NCBI RefSeq assembly: GCF_036195325.1
Contig: NZ_CP108101.1
Coordinates: forward strand, 4,030,001 to 4,094,000
Length of the DNA stretch: 64,000 nt
Reading direction: 5' to 3'
Source: Streptomyces sp. NBC_00234
Lineage (GTDB): Bacteria; Actinomycetota; Actinomycetes; Streptomycetales; Streptomycetaceae
The position numbers and the translations under genes were made by a program. Below the pieces are notes generated by a model, which worked only from the letters and a program-made list of their open reading frames with translations, was not told where the DNA came from and made no database searches. Of the stretch, positions 8,347-15,881 are shown one piece after another; position 1 is the stretch's first letter, and each line of letters opens with the position of its first letter.

Positions 8347-8772
8347 ATGGCCTCTGAGGAACTCCATGCGATCGAGCTGCTCGGCCGGGTGCCGTACGGC
8401 CGCCTGGCGACGAGTATGCGAGCCCTCCCCATCCTGGCCGTGGCCCGCCACGTCGTGGCCGAAGGCCGTGTGCTCCTGCGGATGCACCGGGGGCTCGGCC
8501 ACCACACCTCGTGCGACGGGAGCGTCATCGCGTACGGGGCGGACAACTTCAACACCGCGGCCGACGGCGGCGACGATCCCTGGTCCGTGCAGTTCACCGG
8601 GCCCGCCGAGATCGTCCGCCCCTGCTCCGAGCAGCAGAAACTCTTCGGCCCTGTGCCTCTGACGGCGAACGACGAGCCCTTCGATCCGGTCTATCTCCGG
8701 CTCGAACCCCGCTTCGTCACCATGCACACTCTGGGCTTCCACGCAAGTCAGCGAATCGGCCACGTAGCGTGA
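8347..8772 (+). CDS. Pyridoxamine 5'-phosphate oxidase-like flavin-binding protein
   Basis: This 141-residue protein has the FMN-binding split-barrel pattern: an N-terminal LLGRVPYGRLATS strand, a central SVIAYGADNF strand and ITGP-like VQFTGPAEIV. Such proteins bind FMN, F420 or haem, and the substrate cannot be inferred. I chose the ATG at 8347; in-frame codons further upstream would add 22 residues unlike the family. It precedes the APH-like gene by 15 bp and may share its mRNA. Confidence 0.8.
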   Translation: MASEELHAIELLGRVPYGRLATSMRALPILAVARHVVAEGRVLLRMHRGLGHHTSCDGSVIAYGADNFNTAADGGDDPWSVQFTGPAEIVRPCSEQQKLFGPVPLTANDEPFDPVYLRLEPRFVTMHTLGFHASQRIGHVA

Positions 8773-8787
8773 TCTAACATGTGGTAA

Positions 8788-9840
8788 GTGCCGCGCTCAT
8801 ATGTAACCCGCCCGCCTGTTCCCCCGGTCGGCGAGGTGCTGCGCCGCTATCCCGAGGCGGGTGAGCCGCTCGCCTGCGAGCCCCTCACCAAAGGTCTCCT
8901 GAACCACGGATACCGCGTATCCACCACGCGCGGCGCGTATTTCCTCAAGCACCACCTGGACAAGCGCCACCTCGACGACGCCACCGGCGACCGCGCCACG
9001 ATCGTCCGTCAGCACCGGGCGACCCAGCGGCTCCACTCGCTCGGCGTGCCCGTCGCCCCTCCCCTCACGGACACGGAGGGTGACACCGTCACGGTGATCG
9101 ACGGCCGCTGCTACGCCCTGCACCCCTGGGTGGACGGCCTCCACCGGGTGGGCGCCGAGCTGACCACCGTCCAGTCGCGGCGCCTCGGCGCCCTGCTCGG
9201 AGCCGTGCACACCGGTCTGGAGCAGGTCATGGGGCCGGGCAGCGGCCTTCCGCCCCGGCCCGGGTACGGGAGCCCCGATCCCGCGGACACCTTCGAGCTG
9301 ATCGACGAACTGCTGGCCGCGGCACGCGGGCTCCGCCCCCGCGACGCCTTCGACGAGCTGGCCGTACACCGCCTCGTCGAGCGCCGCGCCCTGCTCGAAC
9401 GGCACGCCCACCGCCGGCCGCCGACCCCGGACGGACCGGCCACGGGCTGGGTGCACGGCGACTTCCACCCGCTGAACCTGCTCTACCGGGGCGCCGATCC
9501 GGTCGCGATCGTCGACTGGGACCGGCTGGGCGTGCAGCCGCGCGCGGAAGAGGCGGTACGGGCCGCGGCGATCTTCTTCGTCAGGCCGGCCGGGGAACTG
9601 GACCTGGAGAAGGTGCGGGCCTACGCGCGGGCCTACCGCCGGGCGGCCGGGGCGGGCGCCGCGGAACTGGCCGCGGCGGTGCACCGGGTCTGGTGGGAAC
9701 GGCTCAACGACTTCTGGATACTGCGCTGGCGCTACCGCCTGCACGACCGCAGGGCCGACCCGCAGTTCCCTGCGGTGTCGGCCCTGGCGGTGTGGTGGAC
9801 GCGCGAGTACGAGGCGGTGTGCGCGGCCTTCACGGAGTGA
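8788..9840 (+). CDS. Aminoglycoside/choline kinase-fold (APH) phosphotransferase
   Basis: This 350-residue protein has the APH catalytic loop HGDFHPLNLL, with the catalytic Asp and metal-binding Asn, followed by the metal motif IVDWDRLG. The N-terminal lobe starts with a basic nucleotide-binding region (YFLKHHLDKRHL). Its physiological substrate is unknown; most chromosomal Streptomyces members of this fold phosphorylate sugars, amino alcohols or antibiotics. The GTG start has only a weak ribosome-binding site. It converges on the next kinase gene with a 24-bp gap and no visible terminator. Confidence 0.85.
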   Translation: MPRSYVTRPPVPPVGEVLRRYPEAGEPLACEPLTKGLLNHGYRVSTTRGAYFLKHHLDKRHLDDATGDRATIVRQHRATQRLHSLGVPVAPPLTDTEGDTVTVIDGRCYALHPWVDGLHRVGAELTTVQSRRLGALLGAVHTGLEQVMGPGSGLPPRPGYGSPDPADTFELIDELLAAARGLRPRDAFDELAVHRLVERRALLERHAHRRPPTPDGPATGWVHGDFHPLNLLYRGADPVAIVDWDRLGVQPRAEEAVRAAAIFFVRPAGELDLEKVRAYARAYRRAAGAGAAELAAAVHRVWWERLNDFWILRWRYRLHDRRADPQFPAVSALAVWWTREYEAVCAAFTE

Positions 9841-9864
9841 GGGCCGCGGACCGTACGGAGTGCC

Positions 9865-11472
9865 TTACGGGGTGGTGCCCGCGACGGATCCGGCGGTCTC
9901 GCCGGCCCCTGTCGACGCGCCCTCGGCCGTGCCCTCGGTGGTGCCCTCCGTGGTGCCTTCGGTGGTGCCCTCGGTGGTGCCCGTGCCGCCGTCGTCGCCC
10001 GTGCCGCCGTCGTCGCCCGTGCCCTCGTCCGTGCCCGTGCCGCCGTCCGCGGTGCCCGGGTCGGGGGAGGACGGCTGCTCGGACGGGGTGTTGGAGGGCT
10101 GGCTCGGCGTCTGGGACGGCGTGAAGGTGGGCTCCTCGGTGGGCTCCCACTGACCGCCCGTGGTGCTGTCCGGCGCCTCGGTCTCCTCCGTCGGCTCCTC
10201 GGAGGGTTCCTCGGTCGTCTCCGACGGGGTGGGCGAGGCCGGGGTGGTGACGGGCGGCGGGCTCTTCTTGCCGCCGCCGTCGTTCGCCGCGTTGACGGCG
10301 ATGGCCACACCGGCACCGATCGCGATCAGGGCGAGCAGGATGAACAGCCACATCTTGCCGCGGCCACCACCACCGCCGCCGTGCTGACCGCCGACGTACC
10401 CGCCGTCGTCCGGATTCATCGGCGGCAGGATCGGGCCCTGCGAGGTGTCCCCGTGCGTCGGGTACCCCATCGCCGCCGTACCGCCGCCCACCGCGCCCAT
10501 CGGGGAGGTGTGACCGCCCTCGTGCAGCATGACCGGGCCGGTGTTCCACGTACCCGTGTGGCCGCCCTGGACCTGGAGCATCTGCAGGCTGTACTGGACG
10601 AGGCCGCGCATCTCCTCGGCGCTCTGGAACCGGTCGTCCGGGTCCTTCGCGAGCGAGCGCATCACCATCCCGTCCAGCTCCGGCGGCACCGCGTCCGAGA
10701 CCTCGGACGGCGGGACCGGGATGTCCTGGACGTGCTGGTAGACGACGGAGAGCGGGGTCTCACCGGTGAACGGGGGCCGCAGGGCCAGCAGTTCGTAGAG
10801 CAGGCAGCCGGTGGCGTACAGGTCGGAGCGGTGGTCGACCGCCTTGCCGAGCGCCTGTTCGGGGGAGAGGTACTGGGGCGTGCCCATGACCATGCCGGTC
10901 TGGGTCATCGTCGACTGGGCGCCGTGCAGTGCACGGGCGATGCCGAAGTCCATGACCTTGACCGCACCGGAGTGCGTGATGATCACGTTGGCGGGCTTGA
11001 TGTCACGGTGCACGATGCCGTGCTGGTGCGAGTACGCGAGAGCTTCGAGCACTCCCGAGACGATGATCAGCGCCTGCTCGGGCGGCGGGGCCTCCGCGTT
11101 GAGCAGGAGGTCGCGGATGGTGTTGCCCTCGACGAGCTCCATCACGATGTACGGGACGGTCTGGCCGCCCACGACGTCCTCGCCGGAGTCGTACACGGCG
11201 ACGATCGCGTGGTGGTTGAGGCCCGCGACGGACTGTGCCTCGCGGGTGAAGCGGGCCTTGGAGACCGGGTCCTCGGCGAGGTCGGAGCGGAGCAGCTTCA
11301 CCGCCACGGTGCGTCCCAGACGGACGTCCTCCGCGGCATAGACCTCGGCCATGCCGCCCCGGCCGAGCCGGTGGGTCATCCGGTAGCGCCCGTCACCGAC
11401 GACACCGCCGATGCCCCAGGAGTCGGTGCCATCCGAAACTCCGCCGCCGTTTGCTTCGGGTCCGGGTGCCAT
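9865..11472 (-). CDS. Membrane Ser/Thr protein kinase with Thr/Glu/Gly-repeat ectodomain
   Basis: This 535-residue bitopic kinase has a Hanks-type domain at about residues 30-290: glycine loop GRGGMAEVY, ATP lysine K59, catalytic HRDIKPANV, DFG, and the activation-loop sequence TMTQTGMVMGTPQYLSPEQ. A Gly-rich juxtamembrane segment leads to one transmembrane helix (about 371-394). The outside part has no PASTA or other recognised domain; it is low-complexity, first Thr/Glu/Pro-rich, then tandem GTGDDG and TEGT units encoded by 12- to 18-bp repeats at about 9930-10065. Such repeats can vary in copy number between strains. It is divergent from a second kinase. Confidence 0.92.
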   Translation of the reverse strand: MAPGPEANGGGVSDGTDSWGIGGVVGDGRYRMTHRLGRGGMAEVYAAEDVRLGRTVAVKLLRSDLAEDPVSKARFTREAQSVAGLNHHAIVAVYDSGEDVVGGQTVPYIVMELVEGNTIRDLLLNAEAPPPEQALIIVSGVLEALAYSHQHGIVHRDIKPANVIITHSGAVKVMDFGIARALHGAQSTMTQTGMVMGTPQYLSPEQALGKAVDHRSDLYATGCLLYELLALRPPFTGETPLSVVYQHVQDIPVPPSEVSDAVPPELDGMVMRSLAKDPDDRFQSAEEMRGLVQYSLQMLQVQGGHTGTWNTGPVMLHEGGHTSPMGAVGGGTAAMGYPTHGDTSQGPILPPMNPDDGGYVGGQHGGGGGGRGKMWLFILLALIAIGAGVAIAVNAANDGGGKKSPPPVTTPASPTPSETTEEPSEEPTEETEAPDSTTGGQWEPTEEPTFTPSQTPSQPSNTPSEQPSSPDPGTADGGTGTDEGTGDDGGTGDDGGTGTTEGTTEGTTEGTTEGTAEGASTGAGETAGSVAGTTP

Positions 11473-11774
11473 CAGTCCTCGCCGTCGTTTCTGTCCGCGC
11501 GTCCGCGGGTGTCACGGGTGCCTTGCTGCATTGCCACGTCACGCTACAGGCTCTGCAAGACACCCCGGTTCCGAGAGGGACGGGTCATCCAATCGGCTCG
11601 CGTGCCGCTCACGCAAATTCCATGCGGTTCCTGTAACGCTTCCGAGACGCTTCTTGTGCGTAGGGTCACGGAACGGGCACCTGGCTTGACGTGTCGTACC
11701 CCTCGGGCAGACTTGGCCCGTACTACGGATCTTCGCGTCACGTCATCAGTTTCGCGCCGAGGGGGAAGCAAGTC
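11473..11774. promoter_or_regulatory. Divergent promoter region between two kinase genes
   Basis: No gene is seen in these 302 bp. A TTGACG at 11686-11691 is a plausible -35 for the rightward kinase, but the -10 that would match it (around 11708-11714) is poor. Nothing convincing was found for the leftward gene. Confidence 0.35.
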
Positions 11775-13415
11775 ATGAGCCAGGACGGCGCACACGGCGC
11801 TCAGGGTCGCTACGCGGGCGGTTCGGTCGCCGGCGGCCGGTACCAGCTGCGCGACCTGCTCGGCGAGGGCGGGATGGCCTCCGTATATCTCGCGTACGAC
11901 TCCGCGCTCGACCGCCAGGTCGCGATCAAGACGCTGCACACGGAGCTGGGACGCGAACAGTCCTTCCGCGAGCGCTTCCGCCGCGAGGCGCAGGCGGTCG
12001 CGAAGCTCCAGCACACCAACATCGTCTCGGTCTTCGACACCGGCGAGGACGAGCTCGGCGGCGCGCTGATGCCGTACATCGTCATGGAGTACGTCGAGGG
12101 GCAGCCGCTCGGCTCCGTCCTCCAGTCGGACATCCAGCAGTACGGCGCGATGCCCGCCGAGAAGGCGCTCAAGGTCACGGCCGACGTGCTGGCCGCGCTG
12201 GAGACCAGCCACGAGATGGGCCTGGTCCACCGCGACATCAAGCCCGGCAACGTGATGATGACCAAGCGCGGTGTCGTGAAGGTCATGGACTTCGGCATCG
12301 CCCGCGCCATGCAGTCGGGCGTGACGTCGATGACGCAGACCGGCATGGTCGTCGGTACGCCGCAGTACCTCTCCCCCGAGCAGGCCCTGGGGCGCGGGGT
12401 GGACGCGCGGTCCGACCTCTACTCGGTCGGCATCATGCTGTTCCAGCTGCTCACCGGGCGCATTCCGTTCGACGCGGACTCGCCGCTGGCCATCGCGTAC
12501 GCGCACGTGCAGGAGGAGCCGGTCGCTCCGTCGAGCATCAACCGGTCGATCACTCCCGCGATGGACGCGCTCGTCGCCCGCGCGCTGAAGAAGAACCCGA
12601 ACGAGCGCTTCCCGAGCGCCGCGGCGATGCAGGACGAGGTCACCCGCGTACTGAACGCGGGCGGCCGGACCGGCGCCCCCGTGATCATCAGTGGCAGCGG
12701 GGCCCCGGGGAACAGCGGAGCGGGGGTCGGCTCCGCCGTCTTCCCGCCGGTCGACCAGGGCACGCCCGCACCGCAGAGCGTGCAGACGCCGTACCAGCCG
12801 CAGCCCCACCAGCCGTACCAGCAGCCCGGTCCGTACGGCGCTCCGACGCCGGCGCCCGCGCCGAGCTACGGCTACCCGCAGGCGTACCAGCAGACCCCCG
12901 CCCCCGCGGCGCACGGGACCCCGCCGCCGTACACGATGGCCCCGCAGGGCGCGCACGGCCAGGGCGGCGGCGGTGCCTCCAAACGGAACATGCCCGTCAT
13001 CGTGGGTTCGATCGTGGTCGCGCTCCTCGCGATCGGCGGCCTGGTCGCGGCCATCTCGCTGAACGGCGACCCGGACACGGGCAAGAACGGCGACCCGGGT
13101 TCCGAGGAGTCCGCGGTGGCGGGCGAGCACAAGCCGCCGGAGCGCAACCGCACGATGGACGAAGAGGACTGCACGGACGCGAGCGAGGACTCGGACGACC
13201 CGGCGAAGGTCCAGGCGCCGAACTTCATGTACAAGGACTACAAGTCGGCGCACGCCTGCGCGCTGGCGGCGGGCTGGACCATCAAGCCCATCGACGAGCC
13301 CGGCAACACCTACGCCGAGGACCAGGTCGTCGACCAGTTCCCCTCCGCGGGTACGGCCATTCCCGAGCAGGGTGCCCACTTCGAACTGAGGATCTCCACG
13401 GGGGACCCGGCCTGA
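11775..13415 (+). CDS. Membrane Ser/Thr protein kinase with one PASTA-like domain
   Basis: This 546-residue kinase has a domain at about residues 22-290 (GEGGMASVY, ATP lysine K52, HRDIKPGNV, DFG, SMTQTGMVVGTPQYLSPEQ). A long Pro/Gln/Tyr-rich linker follows, then one transmembrane helix (about 405-430) and a C-terminal extracellular module of about 65 residues resembling a single PASTA repeat (VQAPNFMYKDYKSAHACALAAG and VDQFPSAGTAIPEQG), with two cysteines that could form a disulfide. PknB further on has four PASTA repeats, so this is a distinct sensor. The ATG at 11775 follows GGGGGAAG. Confidence 0.92.
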   Translation: MSQDGAHGAQGRYAGGSVAGGRYQLRDLLGEGGMASVYLAYDSALDRQVAIKTLHTELGREQSFRERFRREAQAVAKLQHTNIVSVFDTGEDELGGALMPYIVMEYVEGQPLGSVLQSDIQQYGAMPAEKALKVTADVLAALETSHEMGLVHRDIKPGNVMMTKRGVVKVMDFGIARAMQSGVTSMTQTGMVVGTPQYLSPEQALGRGVDARSDLYSVGIMLFQLLTGRIPFDADSPLAIAYAHVQEEPVAPSSINRSITPAMDALVARALKKNPNERFPSAAAMQDEVTRVLNAGGRTGAPVIISGSGAPGNSGAGVGSAVFPPVDQGTPAPQSVQTPYQPQPHQPYQQPGPYGAPTPAPAPSYGYPQAYQQTPAPAAHGTPPPYTMAPQGAHGQGGGGASKRNMPVIVGSIVVALLAIGGLVAAISLNGDPDTGKNGDPGSEESAVAGEHKPPERNRTMDEEDCTDASEDSDDPAKVQAPNFMYKDYKSAHACALAAGWTIKPIDEPGNTYAEDQVVDQFPSAGTAIPEQGAHFELRISTGDPA

Positions 13416-13432
13416 CCACGCGGCACCCCGTC

Positions 13433-13469
13433 CGACGGCCCGGAACGCACCAAGCGTTCCGGGCCGTCG
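13433..13469 (+). terminator. Strong hairpin terminator after the kinase
   Basis: CGACGGCCCGGAACGC pairs with GCGTTCCGGGCCGTCG, a perfect 16-bp stem with a 5-nt loop, starting 18 bp after the stop codon. There is no T-tract. Confidence 0.85.
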
Positions 13470-13539
13470 CGTTGCCGGGTGCGCGTCCTGACGCCCGGTC
13501 CGGGATGCCGGACATATCGGCCCGTGTGACGCTGAGCGC

Positions 13540-14325
13540 ATGGCTCCAGGACTCCTCCCGTCTCGGCGGTCCCGGTCGTCGCGCTGCGCGCTCTGCCTTG
13601 CGGTGACAGCGGCGGCGGTGCTGGGCCCCGCGAGCTGGACGTACGCGGCAGAGCGGGCACACGGCGGGGTGACGCACCGCCAGGCCGGCCCCCCGGCGGC
13701 GCACGCGAGCGCGCGGGGACCTCTTGCTCCCGCCCCCCGTTCGGCCGAGCTGCCGGGCACGGCCACGGACGGCCCGTCGTCCGTGCCGACAACCGGCACT
13801 CCGGCCGCTCCCTCGCCCCGTCCCTCGACGCCGCCGCCGGCCCCCGTGCCGACCTCCCGGCCCTCCGCGAGCCCCTCGGTCCCGCCCTCCGGGTCACCGT
13901 CCGCCGTCGCCTCCGGTACGCCGTCCGCACACCCCTCGGGCGCCTCCGGCCCGGCCGGGGCGCCGTCCGGGAGCTCGGCCCCGCCCGCCGGTTCGTCGGC
14001 GAGCCCCTCCGCCTCCGCCGACCGGTCGCCCCTCGCGGGCAGGCCGGCGGGAGAGGGCCGCACCCGGCCCGGCCGGTCGCTGTCGCCGCTGGAACTCGCC
14101 CGCGCCGACGCCCTGCTCGAAGAGGAGGAGCCGGAGCCGGACGCGGCCGACGTGCCTCCCGTCGAGGTGTCGCCGAGCGCGTCGCCGCGCTCGGGGCGGT
14201 CGGCTCCCCAGGCGATGGACGGCCCTGCCGTGCGGCAGGTCCAGCAGGTGTCGCTCGGCGCGGGAATCGCACTGGTCGGCCTGGGTCTGGGCTTCCTGGC
14301 GTTCCGGATGCGCCGCGCCCGCTGA
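13540..14325 (+). CDS. Ser/Pro-rich surface protein with C-terminal membrane anchor
   Basis: I do not recognise a family. The 261-residue product has a possible signal peptide (Arg-rich start, then LCLAVTAAAVLGPASWTYAA), a long disordered region of Pro, Ser, Ala and Gly (about residues 50-190), an acidic patch (LLEEEEPEPDAAD), and one C-terminal hydrophobic helix (LGAGIALVGLGLGFLAF) followed by RMRRAR. This layout fits a type I membrane protein exposed on the cell surface. There is no LPxTG or LAxTG motif, so it is not an obvious sortase substrate. The ribosome-binding site is weak. Base composition alone makes the reading frame look real. Confidence 0.6.
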   Translation: MAPGLLPSRRSRSSRCALCLAVTAAAVLGPASWTYAAERAHGGVTHRQAGPPAAHASARGPLAPAPRSAELPGTATDGPSSVPTTGTPAAPSPRPSTPPPAPVPTSRPSASPSVPPSGSPSAVASGTPSAHPSGASGPAGAPSGSSAPPAGSSASPSASADRSPLAGRPAGEGRTRPGRSLSPLELARADALLEEEEPEPDAADVPPVEVSPSASPRSGRSAPQAMDGPAVRQVQQVSLGAGIALVGLGLGFLAFRMRRAR

Positions 14326-14359
14326 GTCGGCGCGGGGCCGATCCGTACCCCTGAAAGGC

Positions 14360-14399
14360 TTGCCCGGAGCAACATACTCGGTATACATACTGAGTATGT
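14360..14399 (+). promoter_or_regulatory. Leaderless promoter and PadR operator
   Basis: TTGCCC (14360-14365) and TATACA (14382-14387) are separated by 16 bp, and the ATG begins 8 nt after the -10 box, so the transcript should start at or within two bases of the start codon. A perfect inverted repeat, ACATACTC at 14372-14379 and GAGTATGT at 14392-14399, straddles the -10 box and covers the start codon. This fits PadR autorepression. Confidence 0.7.
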
Positions 14400-15019
14400 C
14401 GATCCGTCACGGGCTTCTCGCCCTCCTGGAGCGCGGGCCTCGGTACGGCTCCCAGCTCCGCACCGAATTCGAGTCGCGCACCGGCTCCACCTGGCCGCTG
14501 AACGTCGGCCAGGTCTATACGACGCTCAGCCGGCTGGAGCGCGACGGCATGGTCGTCCAGGACGGTGAGGACGACGCGGGCCACGCGCTCTACTCGATCA
14601 CCGACGACGGCCGTACCGAACTGCACAGCTGGTTCGGGACACCCGTCGACCGCAGCAACCCGCCCCGCGACGAGCTGGCCATCAAGCTCGCCATGGCGGT
14701 CGGCGCACCGGGCGTCGACATCCGGGCGGTGATCCAGGCCCAGCGCCACCACACGGTGAAGGCGATGCAGGAGTACACGCGGCTGAAGGCCCAGGCCCTC
14801 ACCGCCGCCCCCGCCAACCGGGACGAGGTCGCCTGGCTCCTCGTGGTGGAGCAGCTGATCTTCCAGGCCGAGGCGGAGGCCCGGTGGCTGGACCACTGCG
14901 AATCACGTCTCGTACGCCTCGCCGAGGCCGCCGCCACCGACCCGGCGCCCGAGCCCGGCAAGGCCGCCCCGCGCGGCCCCTCCGGCACGGCGGCCTCCCG
15001 GCTCCGCGCCCGTCACTGA
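14396..15019 (+). CDS. PadR-family transcriptional regulator
   Basis: This 207-residue protein has an N-terminal winged helix (HGLLALLERGPRYGSQLRTEF, then NVGQVYTTLSRLERDGMV) and a C-terminal helical dimerisation part, matching PadR subfamily 2. It has no Shine-Dalgarno sequence, consistent with a leaderless mRNA. It lies 97 bp upstream of an ABC transporter ATPase and permease and probably represses that operon and itself, releasing in response to the transporter's substrate. Confidence 0.9.
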   Translation: MSIRHGLLALLERGPRYGSQLRTEFESRTGSTWPLNVGQVYTTLSRLERDGMVVQDGEDDAGHALYSITDDGRTELHSWFGTPVDRSNPPRDELAIKLAMAVGAPGVDIRAVIQAQRHHTVKAMQEYTRLKAQALTAAPANRDEVAWLLVVEQLIFQAEAEARWLDHCESRLVRLAEAAATDPAPEPGKAAPRGPSGTAASRLRARH

Positions 15020-15116
15020 CCACGGACGCCGGGCCGACCGCATCACCGAACGCCGCTGTCCTGCGCGGCTCCGTCCGACCACCACCGACCGGAACATCCC
15101 AGGGGGAACGCCCACC

Positions 15117-15881
15117 ATGTCCTCGTCCGTCCCGCCCCCGTCCACCGGCCTGTCCGTGGACGCGCCCGTCCTGGAGCTGAGAGCGCTCACGCGCACCCAC
15201 GGCTCCGGCATCGCCCAGGTCCACGCCCTGCGCGGGGTCAACCTGTCCGTCCACACGGGAGAGCTCGTCGCCGTGATGGGACCGTCCGGTTCCGGCAAGT
15301 CCACCCTGCTCACCCTGGCCGGCGGCCTCGACACCGCGAGCAGCGGGCAGGTGGTCATCGAGGGCCAGGACATCGCCGCACTCGGCCGCAAGGGCATCGC
15401 CGCCCTCCGCCGCCGCAGCGTCGGTTACGTCTTCCAGGACTACAACCTCATCCCCGCCCTCACCGCCGCCGAGAACATCGCACTGCCCCGCGAACTCGAC
15501 GGCGTCTCCCTCCGCAAGGCACGCAGGGAAGCCCTCGACGCGCTGGAGGAGATGAACCTCGGCGAGATCGCCGACCGGTTCCCCGACGAGATGTCCGGCG
15601 GCCAGCAGCAGCGGGTCGCCATCGCCCGCGCCCTGGTGGGGGACCGCCGCCTCGTCCTCGCGGACGAGCCGACCGGGGCACTCGACTCCGAGACCGGCGA
15701 GTCCGTCCTCGCCCTGCTGCGCAGCCGCTGCGACCAGGGCGCGGCCGGGGTGATGGTGACGCACGAGCCGCGGTACGCGGCCTGGGCGGACCGGGTGGTG
15801 TTCCTCCGGGACGGATCGATCGTCGACCAGACACTGGTCCCGGGCGCCGACTCGCTGCTCACCGCCGAGGGCGCCAAGTGA
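15117..15881 (+). CDS. ABC transporter ATP-binding protein (MacB/LolD-like)
   Basis: This 254-residue ATPase has a Walker A motif GPSGSGKST, a Q-loop in YVFQDYNLIP, the signature MSGGQQQRVAIARAL and the Walker B LVLADEPTGALDS. It belongs to the family that powers FtsX-type permeases for lipoproteins, peptides or drugs rather than classical importers. The stop codon overlaps the permease GTG start by four bases, so one complex is made from both. GGGGGAA precedes the ATG by about 10 nt. Confidence 0.93.
   Translation: MSSSVPPPSTGLSVDAPVLELRALTRTHGSGIAQVHALRGVNLSVHTGELVAVMGPSGSGKSTLLTLAGGLDTASSGQVVIEGQDIAALGRKGIAALRRRSVGYVFQDYNLIPALTAAENIALPRELDGVSLRKARREALDALEEMNLGEIADRFPDEMSGGQQQRVAIARALVGDRRLVLADEPTGALDSETGESVLALLRSRCDQGAAGVMVTHEPRYAAWADRVVFLRDGSIVDQTLVPGADSLLTAEGAK

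Noticed and set aside
9932..10065. Short direct repeats that could suggest a CRISPR-like array
   Set aside because: The repeats are contiguous 12- to 18-bp units in frame within a kinase gene, without spacers; no cas genes are present.
11544..14375. A 943-codon open frame on the minus strand opposite the PASTA-like kinase
   Set aside because: It is the antisense of a well-supported kinase and a Ser/Pro-rich gene; composition is Arg/Gly/Ala/Pro-rich with no domain. Such frames arise from strong GC bias at third codon positions.
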